64,000 nt of DNA from Rhizobacter sp. Root1238 (GTDB lineage Bacteria > Pseudomonadota > Gammaproteobacteria > Burkholderiales > Burkholderiaceae_C). Every line of letters begins with the position of its first letter. Within the stretch, counting starts at the first letter, position 1. A model generated the notes under the pieces. That model worked only from the letters and a program-made list of their open reading frames with translations. It was not told the origin of the DNA and ran no database searches. The translations under genes and the position numbers were made by a program. The stretch covers positions 302,321-366,320 of the forward strand of contig NZ_LMDM01000048.1 of NCBI RefSeq assembly GCF_001425825.1, read 5' to 3'. Below are positions 47,607 to 57,022 of the stretch, piece by piece.

Positions 47607-50406
47607 CGACGACTCCTTCGCTGCGTTCGGACTTGCCGTACCTCAAGGGCCGGATCTCGCCCAGCGCCTTGAAGCTGCTCTTGACCCACTGGTCGTAGAT
47701 GCCGTTCGTCGTGCGCCGCGCGTTCAGCTCGTGCAGCTCGGTGGCCTTCTCCTCGAACGGGTAGGCCTGCTCTTCCAGCATCACGTTGTACTGCTCCAGT
47801 TCGAGCTTCGACAGCTTCTTCGGGCGCTGCGAGTTGACCAGCGCCTTGCCGAAGTCCTGGTACAGCGACGCGATCTGGTACGTCGCCGCGGTCGTCACGT
47901 CGGCCACGCCGTAGTCGGCCGCCACCGTGTAGGCCTTCAGCGATTCCTCCAGCCGCGCCTTCTTGTTCTTCAGCGCGACGGCCAGCGGCTCGACCAGCTG
48001 CACCTTGCGGTAGTTGTCGGCCACCGGCGCCGCCATCGCGAGCGCCGCGGTCGCGCCGAGGTAGCGCGTGCGGTTGGTGCGCGCCGCGCCACCGGCCTGG
48101 TCGACCTGGTAGATCTCCTTCATCCACGCGAACTCGCGCGCCGGGTTGCCGTCGTCCTTCGCGATCTTCGCGAGGCGGTAGCGTGCCTCGACCGACGCCT
48201 CGAACGACATGCCGCCCTGCTTCAGGTAGCGCTCGTAGGCCTTGCCGGCGTTCGCGCGCGACCCGGCCTTCTCGTACATCTCGGCCGATTGCCACAGCGC
48301 GTCGCGCGCCAGCGCCGGGTCCTTGTTGGTGACCGCGAAGCGTTCGTACTCGCCGGCCGCCAGCGCCCATTGGCCACGCTCGGTGTAGGCCAGCGCGAGC
48401 TTGCTGCCGACGTCGGCCTGCAGCGGATGGTTCGGGTAGCGCTTGCGGAAGTCCTCCAGCGTGCGGCTCGCACCGTCCCAGTCCTTCAGCCCGATCATCG
48501 CGGCCGCCGCGTCGTACTGCGCCGGTGCCGCGACGCTCGACTGCGGCGCCACCGTGCCGACGCGCGTGAAGTGTTTCACCGCCTCGACCAGCTGGCCCTT
48601 GCTGCGCGCCTGCTCGCCCTGCTTGTAGATCGACGCTGCCTGGCGCTCGACCAGGTCCTTGCGCGCCGGATCCTTCTCGGGCGCCAGCGCCAGCACCTCG
48701 CCGTACGCCTTCTCGGCCTGCTCGTACTCGCCGCGCTCGAACGAGCTGTGCGCGATCACGGTCCAGGCCACGCGGCGGTTCGCCGGTTCGGCCGGCGGCT
48801 GCAGCGCCAGCACCTGCTGCGCCACCACGGCCGCACGCGCCTGGTCACCCAGCGCGAACAGCTTCTCCGCGGCGTTCGTCAGCACCGGGCCGCTGCGCTT
48901 GTCGGCCGGGTTCGCGTTCGCAAAGCGCAGCGCGCTCTCGACGCTTTCCTTCTGCAGCGCCGGCAGCTCGGCCGGCGTCGCCTTCTTCTCCTGCGCGGCA
49001 TAGCTCAGCAGCGCGGCATAGCCCGCGTCGGCGCTTTTCGCGTGCAGCGGGTAGCCGTAGGCGGTCTTCTCGTACTCGGGCGCGGCTTCCTTGAAGCGTC
49101 CGTCCTCGTACAGCAGCTCGGCCAGCAGGAAGTTGTTCTGCGGCGCCTCGGCGTCCTTCGGGAACGACACCAGGTAGCTGCGGTACCACTTGACCGCTTC
49201 CTGGTAGTCGGCGGTCGACTTGCTCTTCTGCGCCTGCGAGTGGTAGTGCTGCGCCAGCTCGGCGAGGTTGGTCTTGACCAGCGGCTGCGCGTTCTCCTGC
49301 CAGGCGGCCGAGTTCTGCTTGCTGAATTCGCTGTCGACGCCGTAGCGCTCGACGTATTCCTTCTTCGCGTCGAGCGCCATCGCGCCGAAGCCGTTCTGCT
49401 GGTAGATCGCGATCACGCGGGCCTGCATCAGCGGCGACTGGCCGTGCAGCGGGTCGCGGCGCGCGAACGCGCTGAAGGTGTCGGCGGCGTCCTTCGGCCG
49501 GTCCTGGCGCAGGTACAGCTCGCCGAGCTGCTGGTAGACGCGCCATTCGTAGGCGCGGCGCTCCGGCGTCGTCATGTAGGCCGGGATGCTCTCGGCACAC
49601 TGCAGGTTCTCCAGGCTCAGGCTGGCGACGCGGAAGGTGTCTTCCACCAGCTCGCGGTCGCCGCGCGTCAGGCCCGGCAGCGTCTCGAGCTCGCCCTCGT
49701 CCTTGCGGCCGCCGAGCTTCAGGTCGAGCACGCCAAAGAACGGGTGCAGCGCATCGTCGAGCCGCCCCTGCTTGAACAGCGACCAGCCCTGCATGTACAG
49801 CGCGCGGTCGCGGAACGGGTTCGACGAATCGCCCTGCAGCACGGTGGCGTAGGCCTGCTCGGCCTTCACGTAGTCGCGCGTCGAGAACAGCAGCTCGCCG
49901 CGGCGGAACTGCGCTTCGTCGCGGTAGATCGTCTTCGGGTATTTCGCGACCAGGTCGTCGAGCGTCTTCAGCGCCAGTTCGAGCTCGCCGCCCTGCTCCT
50001 GCGCCCGCGCCAGCTGGTACAGCACGCGGTCGTTGGTCTCGTCCTGCGGGTAGGTCTTCAGGAACTCCTGGTAGCGCGCGGTCGCGGCCTTGTAGTCGGG
50101 CGTGCCGTTCGGCGTCTGCTGGCCGGCGGCCAGCCGGTTGTCGGCGCTGTCCATCTCCAGGTCGCCGAGCCGGCGCATCGCTTCGGCCCGTTGCGTGGCC
50201 TTCGGCGCGGCCTTCAGGAATTCGTTGTAGGCGGCGATGGCCTGGTTCTCGTCGGCCTTCACGCCGTTGTCCTCGGCGACCGTGATCTCGCGGCCGGACA
50301 TCGACTTCAGGGTCGGCTGGTCATCGCCGGGCAGCGTCTTCTTGCCGGCACAGGCGGCCAGCCCGAGCAGCATCAGCAGCGCCAGACTATGGCTTGGGCG
50401 GCGCAT
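47593..50406 (-). CDS. Large TPR lipoprotein
   Basis: The protein has 937 residues. A signal peptide with lipobox LGLAACAGK is followed by TPR-like helical repeats over nearly the whole length, e.g. AAYNEFLKAAPKATQRAEAMRRL, YQEFLKTYP, and later EDFRKRYPNHPLQADVGSKLAL, resembling BamD/YbgF-type TPRs. It is probably anchored in the outer membrane on the periplasmic side, where it could serve as a long scaffold. It resembles in layout the TPR components of the gliding/Glt complex of Myxococcus (inference only). It overlaps the next TPR gene (644 aa) by 20 bases and the downstream TPR lipoprotein by 14. Confidence 0.88.
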   Translation of the reverse strand: MRRPSHSLALLMLLGLAACAGKKTLPGDDQPTLKSMSGREITVAEDNGVKADENQAIAAYNEFLKAAPKATQRAEAMRRLGDLEMDSADNRLAAGQQTPNGTPDYKAATARYQEFLKTYPQDETNDRVLYQLARAQEQGGELELALKTLDDLVAKYPKTIYRDEAQFRRGELLFSTRDYVKAEQAYATVLQGDSSNPFRDRALYMQGWSLFKQGRLDDALHPFFGVLDLKLGGRKDEGELETLPGLTRGDRELVEDTFRVASLSLENLQCAESIPAYMTTPERRAYEWRVYQQLGELYLRQDRPKDAADTFSAFARRDPLHGQSPLMQARVIAIYQQNGFGAMALDAKKEYVERYGVDSEFSKQNSAAWQENAQPLVKTNLAELAQHYHSQAQKSKSTADYQEAVKWYRSYLVSFPKDAEAPQNNFLLAELLYEDGRFKEAAPEYEKTAYGYPLHAKSADAGYAALLSYAAQEKKATPAELPALQKESVESALRFANANPADKRSGPVLTNAAEKLFALGDQARAAVVAQQVLALQPPAEPANRRVAWTVIAHSSFERGEYEQAEKAYGEVLALAPEKDPARKDLVERQAASIYKQGEQARSKGQLVEAVKHFTRVGTVAPQSSVAAPAQYDAAAAMIGLKDWDGASRTLEDFRKRYPNHPLQADVGSKLALAYTERGQWALAAGEYERFAVTNKDPALARDALWQSAEMYEKAGSRANAGKAYERYLKQGGMSFEASVEARYRLAKIAKDDGNPAREFAWMKEIYQVDQAGGAARTNRTRYLGATAALAMAAPVADNYRKVQLVEPLAVALKNKKARLEESLKAYTVAADYGVADVTTAATYQIASLYQDFGKALVNSQRPKKLSKLELEQYNVMLEEQAYPFEEKATELHELNARRTTNGIYDQWVKSSFKALGEIRPLRYGKSERSEGVVDAIR

Positions 50407-52321
50407 TGGCGGGTTCCAGTTGCTTGTTGGCCTGGCTCGCGGCGCGGTCGTACAGCTGTGCGACGGCGAAGCGGGCCTGCGTGGTGTATTCGACCAGCCG
50501 TTCCTTCTGCTGCACGAGCTCGGCGACGGCCAGCTCCTGCACGAACTGCTGTTGTTCGGTGCTCAGCGAGGCGACGCGCGGCAGCAGCAGTTCGATGGCC
50601 TTGGCAAGCTCCGCGATGCGGGTCGCGAAGGCATCGAACTTCGCCGGCTCGTCCTGCTGCGCCTGGGCCAGCGCGGCATCGACGCGGCGCGTGTCGGCCA
50701 GCGCCTCGGTGGTGGTGCGCGCGCTCTTCTGCGCGTCCCACAGGTTCTGCGGGTAGCTCTGCGCGAGCTGCCAGGTCAGCGCGCCGGAAGCGAGCCGGAA
50801 GCGCTCGCGCGCCGCCACCGCCTCGGGCAGGTCGCCGGCCTGGTCGAGCGTCGCGCGGATGCGGTCGACGCGGGCCTGCAGCGCGGCCTGCTTCTCGTCG
50901 GCCAGCGCCGCGGCATCGCCCTCGGTCTCGATGCGGGCGAGCTCGGTGGTGATCTCGTCGAGCCGCTTCTGCAGCGCGTCCAGCCCGCCTTCGGCCGACT
51001 TCGCGCGCACCTTCGGCAGCCGCTCGGCATAGGCCTGGCGGCGGTTCGCGAGCATGTCGCCGAACACGCCCAGGTTGTCCTGCCACTGCAGCAGGTTGCT
51101 GCGCAGGAACTGCAGGTCGCGCCAGTTCTTGAAGGCCTCCTGGAACGAATGCTGCGCGAGCAGCGGCGCCAGGTGGTTGGCATGCGGCATCTCGGGCAGC
51201 TCGCCGATGTTCCAGAACCAGCCCATCTCTTCGCCGGGGTTGCGTTCGAGCAGGCCGTCGAGCAGCTTGCCGGCACGGATCGCCACGATCGACTGGTCGA
51301 GGTTGCCGTTCTCGCGCTCGAACGACGCGATGGCTTCGTTGTAGCGATCGAGCGACTGGCCGCTCGCGCCGGCTTCGGCGTACGCGTACGGCACCGCGAT
51401 CAGCGCTTCGAGCACGGCCGAGTCGCCCGGGTCGCGCTGCGCGAGTTCCTGCCACGGCACCAGCGCCCGCTTCGGCTGCTTCAGCGCGGCCTGGGCCCAG
51501 CCGAAGCCGAGCAGCGCCTTGTTGGCCTGCATGCCGTTCAGGCGCACGCGTTCGAGGTAGATCGTCGCGGCCTCGGGCTTGTTGTCCTGCAGCGCGGCGA
51601 AGCCGAGCGCGACGTTGGCCTTGTCGCGCAGGCTGCGGGTTTCCTCGTCGGGCGCGGGCGCCTGGCCGAGCTGGTCCAGCAGCTCATTGCCGCGCTCGGC
51701 GTCACCGGTGCGGATCAGCGCGACACCCAGGTTGAAGCGCGCATAGCGGGTCGCGTTGGCGCCGCCGGGCATCTTGCCGGGATCGGGCAGCTTGGCCAGC
51801 GCCTCCAGCTGCGCCGCGGCGCCGGCGAAATCGTTGCGCGCCATCAGCACGTTGGCGCTCAGCAGCCCGCGCTCTTCCTCGAGCTCGGGCGGCAGGTTCT
51901 TCTCGATGCGGCCGAGCGCCTCTTCGGCCTCCGGCAGGAAGCCGCGCTGATAGCGGATCTTCGCGAGGTAGAACCATGCGCGGTCGCGCACCGAAGGCGG
52001 CGCGCCCTTCTCGATCAGCTGCGCGAAGATCTCGCCGGCCTCGCGGTGCAGGCCGTACGACAGCAGCAGCCCGCCGCGCAGGATCTCGGCTTCATCGGTG
52101 TGGTGCGAGACGCGGCCGAAATGCTGCGACACCATCAGCCCGGTGATCGACGAGAAATAGCGGCCCTGGTAGAACTGGTACAGCGTCTCGCCGTAGTACG
52201 GGTCTTGCACCAGGTGCGGCGGCAGCGGCTCGGCGGCCTGGGTCGTGCCCGGGAGCGCGCCGATGAGGCACGCCGCGGCGGCCACGCGCAGCAGGGTTGC
52301 GGGAACGTTGCGAAAGCGCAT
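50387..52321 (-). CDS. Periplasmic TPR protein with coiled-coil C-terminus
   Basis: The protein has 644 residues with a signal peptide (about 1-29, ending GTTQAAE). TPR-like repeats fill about 40-340 (YYGETLYQFYQGRYFSSITGL, YLAKIRYQRGFLPEAEEALGRIEKNLP). A region with MGWFWNIGELPEMP comes next, then long helices at about 430-630 rich in Glu/Ala/Leu, likely coiled coil. No lipobox. Similar proteins stand next to AgmX/ExbB/D genes in other proteobacteria, to my knowledge. Likely a periplasmic connector of the complex. Confidence 0.85.
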   Translation of the reverse strand: MRFRNVPATLLRVAAAACLIGALPGTTQAAEPLPPHLVQDPYYGETLYQFYQGRYFSSITGLMVSQHFGRVSHHTDEAEILRGGLLLSYGLHREAGEIFAQLIEKGAPPSVRDRAWFYLAKIRYQRGFLPEAEEALGRIEKNLPPELEEERGLLSANVLMARNDFAGAAAQLEALAKLPDPGKMPGGANATRYARFNLGVALIRTGDAERGNELLDQLGQAPAPDEETRSLRDKANVALGFAALQDNKPEAATIYLERVRLNGMQANKALLGFGWAQAALKQPKRALVPWQELAQRDPGDSAVLEALIAVPYAYAEAGASGQSLDRYNEAIASFERENGNLDQSIVAIRAGKLLDGLLERNPGEEMGWFWNIGELPEMPHANHLAPLLAQHSFQEAFKNWRDLQFLRSNLLQWQDNLGVFGDMLANRRQAYAERLPKVRAKSAEGGLDALQKRLDEITTELARIETEGDAAALADEKQAALQARVDRIRATLDQAGDLPEAVAARERFRLASGALTWQLAQSYPQNLWDAQKSARTTTEALADTRRVDAALAQAQQDEPAKFDAFATRIAELAKAIELLLPRVASLSTEQQQFVQELAVAELVQQKERLVEYTTQARFAVAQLYDRAASQANKQLEPANAPPKP

Positions 52322-52327
52322 GGCGGC

Positions 52328-52939
52328 TTACTGCCAGACCTTGACTTCGAACTCCGGCTGCAGCTTGCCGGTGTTGTCCTTGATCTGCAGCTCGATGTAC
52401 TTCGGGTCGGTGGTCTTGTCGAACTTGACGGTCGCGCCGCGCTTGTAGTCGCGGAAATGCGGGCCGCCGCCGGTGAACACCGCGACGATCTGGTGCTCGC
52501 CGGCCTTCAGGTTGCCGAGGAACACCCGCTGCACGCCGCCGCGGTGCAGGGCCTTCACCTCCAGCGGGGTGTAGAGGTAGTTCGCGACGACCTTGTCATC
52601 CAGCTTCACCTGCACCGAGCCGAGTTCGAACATCTTGCCGACGTCCATCGACACGAACACCGCCACCTGCGTGTTGGCGGGGAACAGCAGTTCCTCTTCC
52701 AGCACCAGCAGGTCGCGGTTCAGGCGGATCACGTCGCCCTTCAGGTCCTGGATGCGGCCGTCGAGGCTCGCGGCCGACGCGGCGGTGGCCGGCGCGACCG
52801 CGGCATCGGCGGCGCTGGCGGCTGCCATCGGCGCCGATGCGGCCGCAGCGGCCGGCGCGGGATCGGCGGAAAAGGCGTTGCCGCACAGCAGTCCCGCCAG
52901 GCATCCGGCAGCCAGCAGGCTGCGACTACGTTTGAACAT
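52328..52939 (-). CDS. Exported AlaPro-rich protein of unknown function
   Basis: The protein has 203 residues: a signal peptide (about 1-25), an Ala-rich spacer (about 26-58), a short helix with LDGRIQDLKGDVIRLNRDLLVLEEELLFP, and a beta-rich C-terminal domain containing VFVSMDVGKMFELGSVQVKLD and AGEHQIVAVFTGGGPHFRDYK. The last part looks like an Ig-like or carbohydrate/peptide binding fold. ATG 52939 was chosen as the signal peptide starts there. It is probably a periplasmic or outer-membrane-associated part of the envelope machine. Confidence 0.8.
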   Translation of the reverse strand: MFKRSRSLLAAGCLAGLLCGNAFSADPAPAAAAASAPMAAASAADAAVAPATAASAASLDGRIQDLKGDVIRLNRDLLVLEEELLFPANTQVAVFVSMDVGKMFELGSVQVKLDDKVVANYLYTPLEVKALHRGGVQRVFLGNLKAGEHQIVAVFTGGGPHFRDYKRGATVKFDKTTDPKYIELQIKDNTGKLQPEFEVKVWQ

Positions 52940-52953
52940 GGGGGCGGTCTTTC

Positions 52954-54108
52954 TCAAAAGGTGGCCGAGACGAACAGCTCGAGGATGTTCGCGTCGAACG
53001 AATACAGGCTGTTGGTGCGGATGTCGGTGAAGTTCTTGTAGCGAAACCGCATGAACTGGTACTGCGCATTCCACTTGACGTCGAACTTGTCGGCGACCTT
53101 GCCGGCGCTGTAGGTCGCCTTGGCGCCGATGCCGACGTCGTTGAAGTCGCTCAGCTGCTTGTTGCGCGACACGTACAGCGTCTCGCTCTGCGCGTTGTCG
53201 CTGTAGAACAGCGCCTGCTTCTGCGTGTTGTAGCGAACGAAGGCCTCGCCTAGCCACTCGGCGCCGAAGTAGCGGGTGTAGCCCACCTCGAGCGTGTGCG
53301 CCTTGATCTCCCAGTTGTCCCAGAAGTAGCGGTATTCGGCGCGCAGCGCGGCGCGTTGCTCGCCCTGCCCGATGTCGCCGACCGCGCGCAGCTTCAGTGC
53401 GCGGCTCGATCGGGTGCGCGGGTAGCGCTCCTGCACCAGCGTGCCGAACACCTGCGCCACGCGGTACGGGTTGCCGAGGTAGCCGTTGTCGGAGACGGCC
53501 TCCAGGTTCGCGCTCATCAGCCAGCGCGGCGTCAGGATCTGCGTGACGCCGAAGCGGTAGCGCCAGTGCTGCGCCCGGTCGAACATGCCCTCGTAGCGCG
53601 AGCCGACGTGGTCGGCCCCGCGCGACGCGCCGAGGCTGATCGTCGTCATGCCGCCGAACACCTCCTGCGAGACGTCCAGGCTGACGCTGTTGGCCTTGTA
53701 GTCGGGCTCGTCGCTGGTGGTGCCCGACAGCGAGACCTGCGCGTCGCGGTAGACGTAGTCGGCGCCGAGGCTGTATTCGGTGCGCTTTTCCTTGTAGGGG
53801 CTGGCGGTCGTCACGACGTCGATCGACGCATTGCTGACCGAGTCGATGAAGTACGAGCCGCTGATCGACAGCCGGTCGGCGACCTTCTTGCGGATCAGCA
53901 GCGCCGGGCCGTCGGCGCGCGTGCCGCCGCCGTCGTAGAAGTGGTACATCGCGTCGGCGCGGTCTTCCGGCAGGTCGACCGCGTACGCGCCGCCCGCCGC
54001 CATCACGCCACCGACCACGCCCAGCGCCCGGCCCGCGCGCATCAGGTGATGCGGGCGGCGTGCCAGCGCGCGGCGCAGCCGGCGCACCCAGCCGCTAGTT
54101 GCAACCAC
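52954..54108 (-). CDS. DUF3570 outer-membrane beta-barrel protein
   Basis: The protein has 384 residues. An N-terminal signal stretch (about 20-47, ending GGAYA) precedes a barrel rich in alternating aromatic strands and ending in phenylalanine (ELFVSATF), as outer-membrane proteins do. RADAMYHFYDGGGTRADGPALLIRKKV is characteristic of DUF3570. The GTG start at 54108 is preferred because AAGGAGG lies five bases upstream; it lies within the end of the DUF4266 gene (14-base overlap). DUF3570 barrels are regularly found beside DUF4266 lipoproteins and ApbE enzymes, as here. Confidence 0.87.
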   Translation of the reverse strand: MVATSGWVRRLRRALARRPHHLMRAGRALGVVGGVMAAGGAYAVDLPEDRADAMYHFYDGGGTRADGPALLIRKKVADRLSISGSYFIDSVSNASIDVVTTASPYKEKRTEYSLGADYVYRDAQVSLSGTTSDEPDYKANSVSLDVSQEVFGGMTTISLGASRGADHVGSRYEGMFDRAQHWRYRFGVTQILTPRWLMSANLEAVSDNGYLGNPYRVAQVFGTLVQERYPRTRSSRALKLRAVGDIGQGEQRAALRAEYRYFWDNWEIKAHTLEVGYTRYFGAEWLGEAFVRYNTQKQALFYSDNAQSETLYVSRNKQLSDFNDVGIGAKATYSAGKVADKFDVKWNAQYQFMRFRYKNFTDIRTNSLYSFDANILELFVSATF

Positions 54109-54331
54109 AGCCACCTCCTTGCACGCCGGTGGCGCCGCGTCCGCTCTCGCGCACGTCGTAGATGTGTTCGCGGTGCTTGTCGGCGAGCGCATCGCGCGAC
54201 AGCCGCATGATCGGATCGGCCAGGCGCTCGCGCTCGTACGGCTTCACCCACGGCTCGGGCGCGGCGCAGCCGGCCAGCAGCGATGCCAGCCCCAGCGCGA
54301 CGACAGCGAGTGCTCTGCGTTGGCTGCCCAT
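54095..54331 (-). CDS. DUF4266 lipoprotein
   Basis: The protein has 78 residues. A signal peptide with lipobox LLAGC (Cys22) is followed by PEPWVKPYERERLADPIM and the C-terminal GVQGGGCGCN, the typical DUF4266 ending. ATG 54331 has AAGGA at six bases, while ATG 54337 overlaps that site. The C-terminal CGC could bind metal or a cofactor. It lies two bases after the tlpA stop and just before the DUF3570 gene. Confidence 0.9.
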   Translation of the reverse strand: MGSQRRALAVVALGLASLLAGCAAPEPWVKPYERERLADPIMRLSRDALADKHREHIYDVRESGRGATGVQGGGCGCN

Positions 54332-54333
54332 GG

Positions 54334-54852
54334 TCATTCCTTCAGCAGGTCGCGGATCTGCTTGTCGTAGGTGTTCTCGTAGCCGTCCTGATAACCGCGG
54401 TGCAGGAAGCGCACGCGGCCGTCGCGGTCGATCAGCACGGTCGACGGCATGCTGTTCAGCTCGTACAGCTTGCTGACGTTCTTGTCGGTGTCGAACAGCA
54501 CCGGGAACTTGACGCCCAGCTTGGCGGCGACGGTCGCGGCATTGCGCGCGTCGTCGTCGACGTTGACGCCCAGCAGCACGAAGCCCGAGCCCTTGTACTT
54601 GTCGTACAGCGCGTTCAGCTTGGGCATCTCCTGGCGGCACGGCGCGCACCAGGTGGCCCAGAAGTTCACCAGCACGACCCGGCCGCGCTGCTCCTTCAGC
54701 CGCAGGTTCTGGCCTTCGAGGCTCTTCAGCGTGAAGTCGGGCGCGGGCGTCATCGGCGCAGCCGCCTGCGCCGGCGCCGCGACCAGGCCGGTGCTCAGCA
54801 GCAGCGCGGCCGCGGCACGCAGGAGCTTGTCGAATCGGAAGAAGACGTTCAT
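54334..54852 (-). CDS. TlpA-type thiol:disulfide oxidoreductase
   Basis: The protein has 172 residues: a signal peptide (about 1-31), then a thioredoxin fold with WATWCAPC (Cys69, Cys72) and the cis-Pro loop in SMPSTVLID. It is probably periplasmic and reduces disulfides of partners, such as apocytochrome haem sites or the CGC tail of the DUF4266 lipoprotein. Its place in an operon with c-type haem proteins supports the first idea. No lipobox. Confidence 0.93.
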   Translation of the reverse strand: MNVFFRFDKLLRAAAALLLSTGLVAAPAQAAAPMTPAPDFTLKSLEGQNLRLKEQRGRVVLVNFWATWCAPCRQEMPKLNALYDKYKGSGFVLLGVNVDDDARNAATVAAKLGVKFPVLFDTDKNVSKLYELNSMPSTVLIDRDGRVRFLHRGYQDGYENTYDKQIRDLLKE

Positions 54853-54883
54853 GGGGGGGTCTCGATCAAAGAAGAGCGCTCGA

Positions 54884-55543
54884 TCAGAAGAAGAAGGTGA
54901 CGCCGCCGGTCAGCTCGAGGTTCTGCGTGTTTTGGCGCTTGCCGAGCAGGTCGAGCGTGAAGATGTGGTCGCGCATGTCGACCTGCAGTGCCATCCAGTC
55001 CTTCAGGAACAGGCGCACGCCCATCCCGACGTTGAAGGTCTGCTTGCGCTGGTCGTTGAACCTGGTGCTGCCGACGCCGCCGATCAGGTACACCGCCGAG
55101 GCCTTCGCGGTGTTGCGGCCCCAGAAGATCTCGCCCGGCAACACGTTCACGCCGATCGAGACGTTGTAGTAGCGCAGCTTCTGGCTGTCGTCGGACAGCA
55201 CGCCGCCCGGCAGGATCTGCCGGAACGATTCGTCGGTGACCTTGGTCTGCCCGTAAACGGCCTCGACGAAGTAGTCCTCGGTGATGTGGTAGCCCACGCG
55301 CAGCCCGGAGACGGCGTTCGCGCCGAAGTTCTGCGTGCTGTAGGTGCCGCCGAACAGGCCGAACTCGAAGTCGTTCGACGGGATCTTCGGCACGTTGACC
55401 GGGCGGCGGTCGACCTGCGGCACGATCACCTGCTCGTTGCCGGGTTCGACGACCTGCTGCTGGTTCTGCGCCCGGGCCGCGAACGGTGCGGCGAGGCAGG
55501 CCGAGGCCAGCAGGGGCATGACGAGATGTCGCAATTCGCGCAT
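54884..55543 (-). CDS. Outer-membrane beta-barrel-domain protein
   Basis: The protein has 219 residues: signal peptide (about 1-25, ending FAARAQ), a Gln/Pro-rich spacer, and a barrel with NDFEFGLFGGTYSTQNFG, GLRVGYHITEDYFVEAVYGQT and a C-terminal aromatic ending VTFFF. It resembles the OmpA-like small barrels annotated beside AgmX clusters. ATG 55543 is chosen; ATG 55561 overlaps the previous stop (TGATG) and could give translational coupling. The leader GAGACCCCCATG is also found before the tlpA-type gene. Confidence 0.85.
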   Translation of the reverse strand: MRELRHLVMPLLASACLAAPFAARAQNQQQVVEPGNEQVIVPQVDRRPVNVPKIPSNDFEFGLFGGTYSTQNFGANAVSGLRVGYHITEDYFVEAVYGQTKVTDESFRQILPGGVLSDDSQKLRYYNVSIGVNVLPGEIFWGRNTAKASAVYLIGGVGSTRFNDQRKQTFNVGMGVRLFLKDWMALQVDMRDHIFTLDLLGKRQNTQNLELTGGVTFFF

Positions 55544-55560
55544 GGGGGTCTCGCGATCCA

Positions 55561-56364
55561 TCAATTGAAGAAGAAGGAGAAGCCGACCGTGGCGGCACGG
55601 TACTCGGCACTGCGGGTGTCGTCGATGAACGCGGTGTACAGCGTCCAGTCGGCCCGCAACACGAAGCGATCGGTCAGGTGGTAGCGCACGCCGATCCCGG
55701 CATTGGCCAGCTTGGCCTTGGTGTCGACCGCGTCGACCAGCGTCGAATTCGGCACGTTCTTGAACTTGCCGAAGCCGACCGAGAAGAACGGCGACAGCCG
55801 CTTGTCGGACCACGGCTCGACCATCAGGTTGGCATGCCAGAAGTCGCTGCCGGAGAACCTGCCCTGCACCTGGCCGAGCGTGCCTTCGAGCGACAGCGTG
55901 TCCGACAGCCGGTAGCCGGTCCACATCTTGAGCATCGGCTCGCTCTTGAAGCGACCCCAGCCGACGCCGAACTCGACGCGGCGGTTCAGGTAGTCGTCCA
56001 GCAGCACGTCGCGGAAGGTCTTGGTGCTGCCGGCTTCGGTCAGCGTGGTCTCGAGCTGCGCCCGCGTGACCCAGCCTTCCTTGCCCTTGTCGGTGCGCAC
56101 CTTGAACCAGTCGGTGTGGCGCAGCAGCACCTCGATCCACTCGCCCTTCTCGGCGATGTGGAACACCGGGTAGCCGCGGCCGGCGCCGGTGTGCATCTCG
56201 ATGTAGGGGTCGCTGACCTGCAGTCGCTCCGGCGGCGTGTCGGCAGCGGCGGCCGGCACTGCCGCCACGCCCAGCGCGCAGGCGAGCGCCAGCCCCTGGA
56301 GGGTGTGGCGAAGGCGGGCGTGAAGGCGGTGCGGGTGCGACTCGTGCGGTGGAGCGAGGGTCAT
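55561..56364 (-). CDS. SH3-domain outer-membrane beta-barrel protein
   Basis: The protein has 267 residues: signal peptide (about 1-41), a bacterial SH3-like domain (about 46-110; YIEMHTGAGRGYPVFHIAEKGEWIEVLLRHTDWFKV), then a small barrel ending in FSFFFN. The SH3 part could bind peptidoglycan or a partner. The combination appears in gliding-type and AgmX loci as 'outer membrane beta-barrel domain-containing protein'. It starts 13 bases after the haem-motif lipoprotein. Confidence 0.87.
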   Translation of the reverse strand: MTLAPPHESHPHRLHARLRHTLQGLALACALGVAAVPAAAADTPPERLQVSDPYIEMHTGAGRGYPVFHIAEKGEWIEVLLRHTDWFKVRTDKGKEGWVTRAQLETTLTEAGSTKTFRDVLLDDYLNRRVEFGVGWGRFKSEPMLKMWTGYRLSDTLSLEGTLGQVQGRFSGSDFWHANLMVEPWSDKRLSPFFSVGFGKFKNVPNSTLVDAVDTKAKLANAGIGVRYHLTDRFVLRADWTLYTAFIDDTRSAEYRAATVGFSFFFN

Positions 56365-56377
56365 GCGTGCCTGGTTG

Positions 56378-57022
56378 TCAATTTGTATTGCAGGTCCCGG
56401 TGTTCGGGTCTGCCGGCGTGAACATGTTGTAGGTCGCGGTGCTGAATTCGTCCTGGCCGGACGGCGACGGGTGGGTGATCCAGTACTCGATCAGCTTGAC
56501 GTTGGGGTCCTGGTCGTTCGCGAAGATCTGGCCCCCGCCGTGCAGCACGTTGATCAGCAGCGGCTTTGCGAGCAGCCGGCTCTGCGTGGTCGAGCCGCCC
56601 ACCACCTCGCCCTGCGCCGAGTAGAAGTTCTTGTACATGTCGGTGTCGCGGATCGCGTCCGGCGTGTTGGCCGGGTCGGTCACGTCGAGCGCGGTGGCGC
56701 CGGTGGCGATGCGGAACGCGCCGCCGGTGCCGGCCACCGTGTCATGGCAACCCGAACCGGCGCAGGTGTTGACGGTCGTCACGCCGTTGTGCGTGATCGG
56801 CAACTGCGCCAGGAAGATCGGGTTGATGCACTTCTGGAAGTAGGCGTACGACAGGCGCTGGCCGGTCGCTCCGCCCGGGTTGTTGATCGACGACGGGTTG
56901 CCCAGCGGGTTGCCGCCACCGCCGCAGCTGGCGAGCCAGGCTGCGGCGAGGCAGGCACCCGCCGCGCGCAGCGGCATCCGCCAGGGTGCGCGCGCAGGTG
57001 CCTCGGGAGACGCTTGCGTCAT
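56378..57022 (-). CDS. Lipoprotein with a c-type haem-like CX4CH motif
   Basis: The protein has 214 residues: signal peptide with lipobox LASC (Cys33), Gly/Asn-rich spacer, then YAYFQKCINPIFLAQ and CAGSGCH (87-93), a CX4CH haem-binding variant. The context AFRIATGATALD and the lack of other motifs suggest a single-haem outer-membrane or periplasmic electron carrier. It overlaps the HzsA-like gene by four bases and is likely its partner. Confidence 0.82.
   Translation of the reverse strand: MTQASPEAPARAPWRMPLRAAGACLAAAWLASCGGGGNPLGNPSSINNPGGATGQRLSYAYFQKCINPIFLAQLPITHNGVTTVNTCAGSGCHDTVAGTGGAFRIATGATALDVTDPANTPDAIRDTDMYKNFYSAQGEVVGGSTTQSRLLAKPLLINVLHGGGQIFANDQDPNVKLIEYWITHPSPSGQDEFSTATYNMFTPADPNTGTCNTN

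Noticed and set aside
43666..50406. Calling the motor genes a gliding motility system outright
   Set aside because: ExbB/D-AgmX-TPR sets power different processes; many Glt components (MreB-linked, GltA/B/H-type proteins) cannot be assigned from sequence here.
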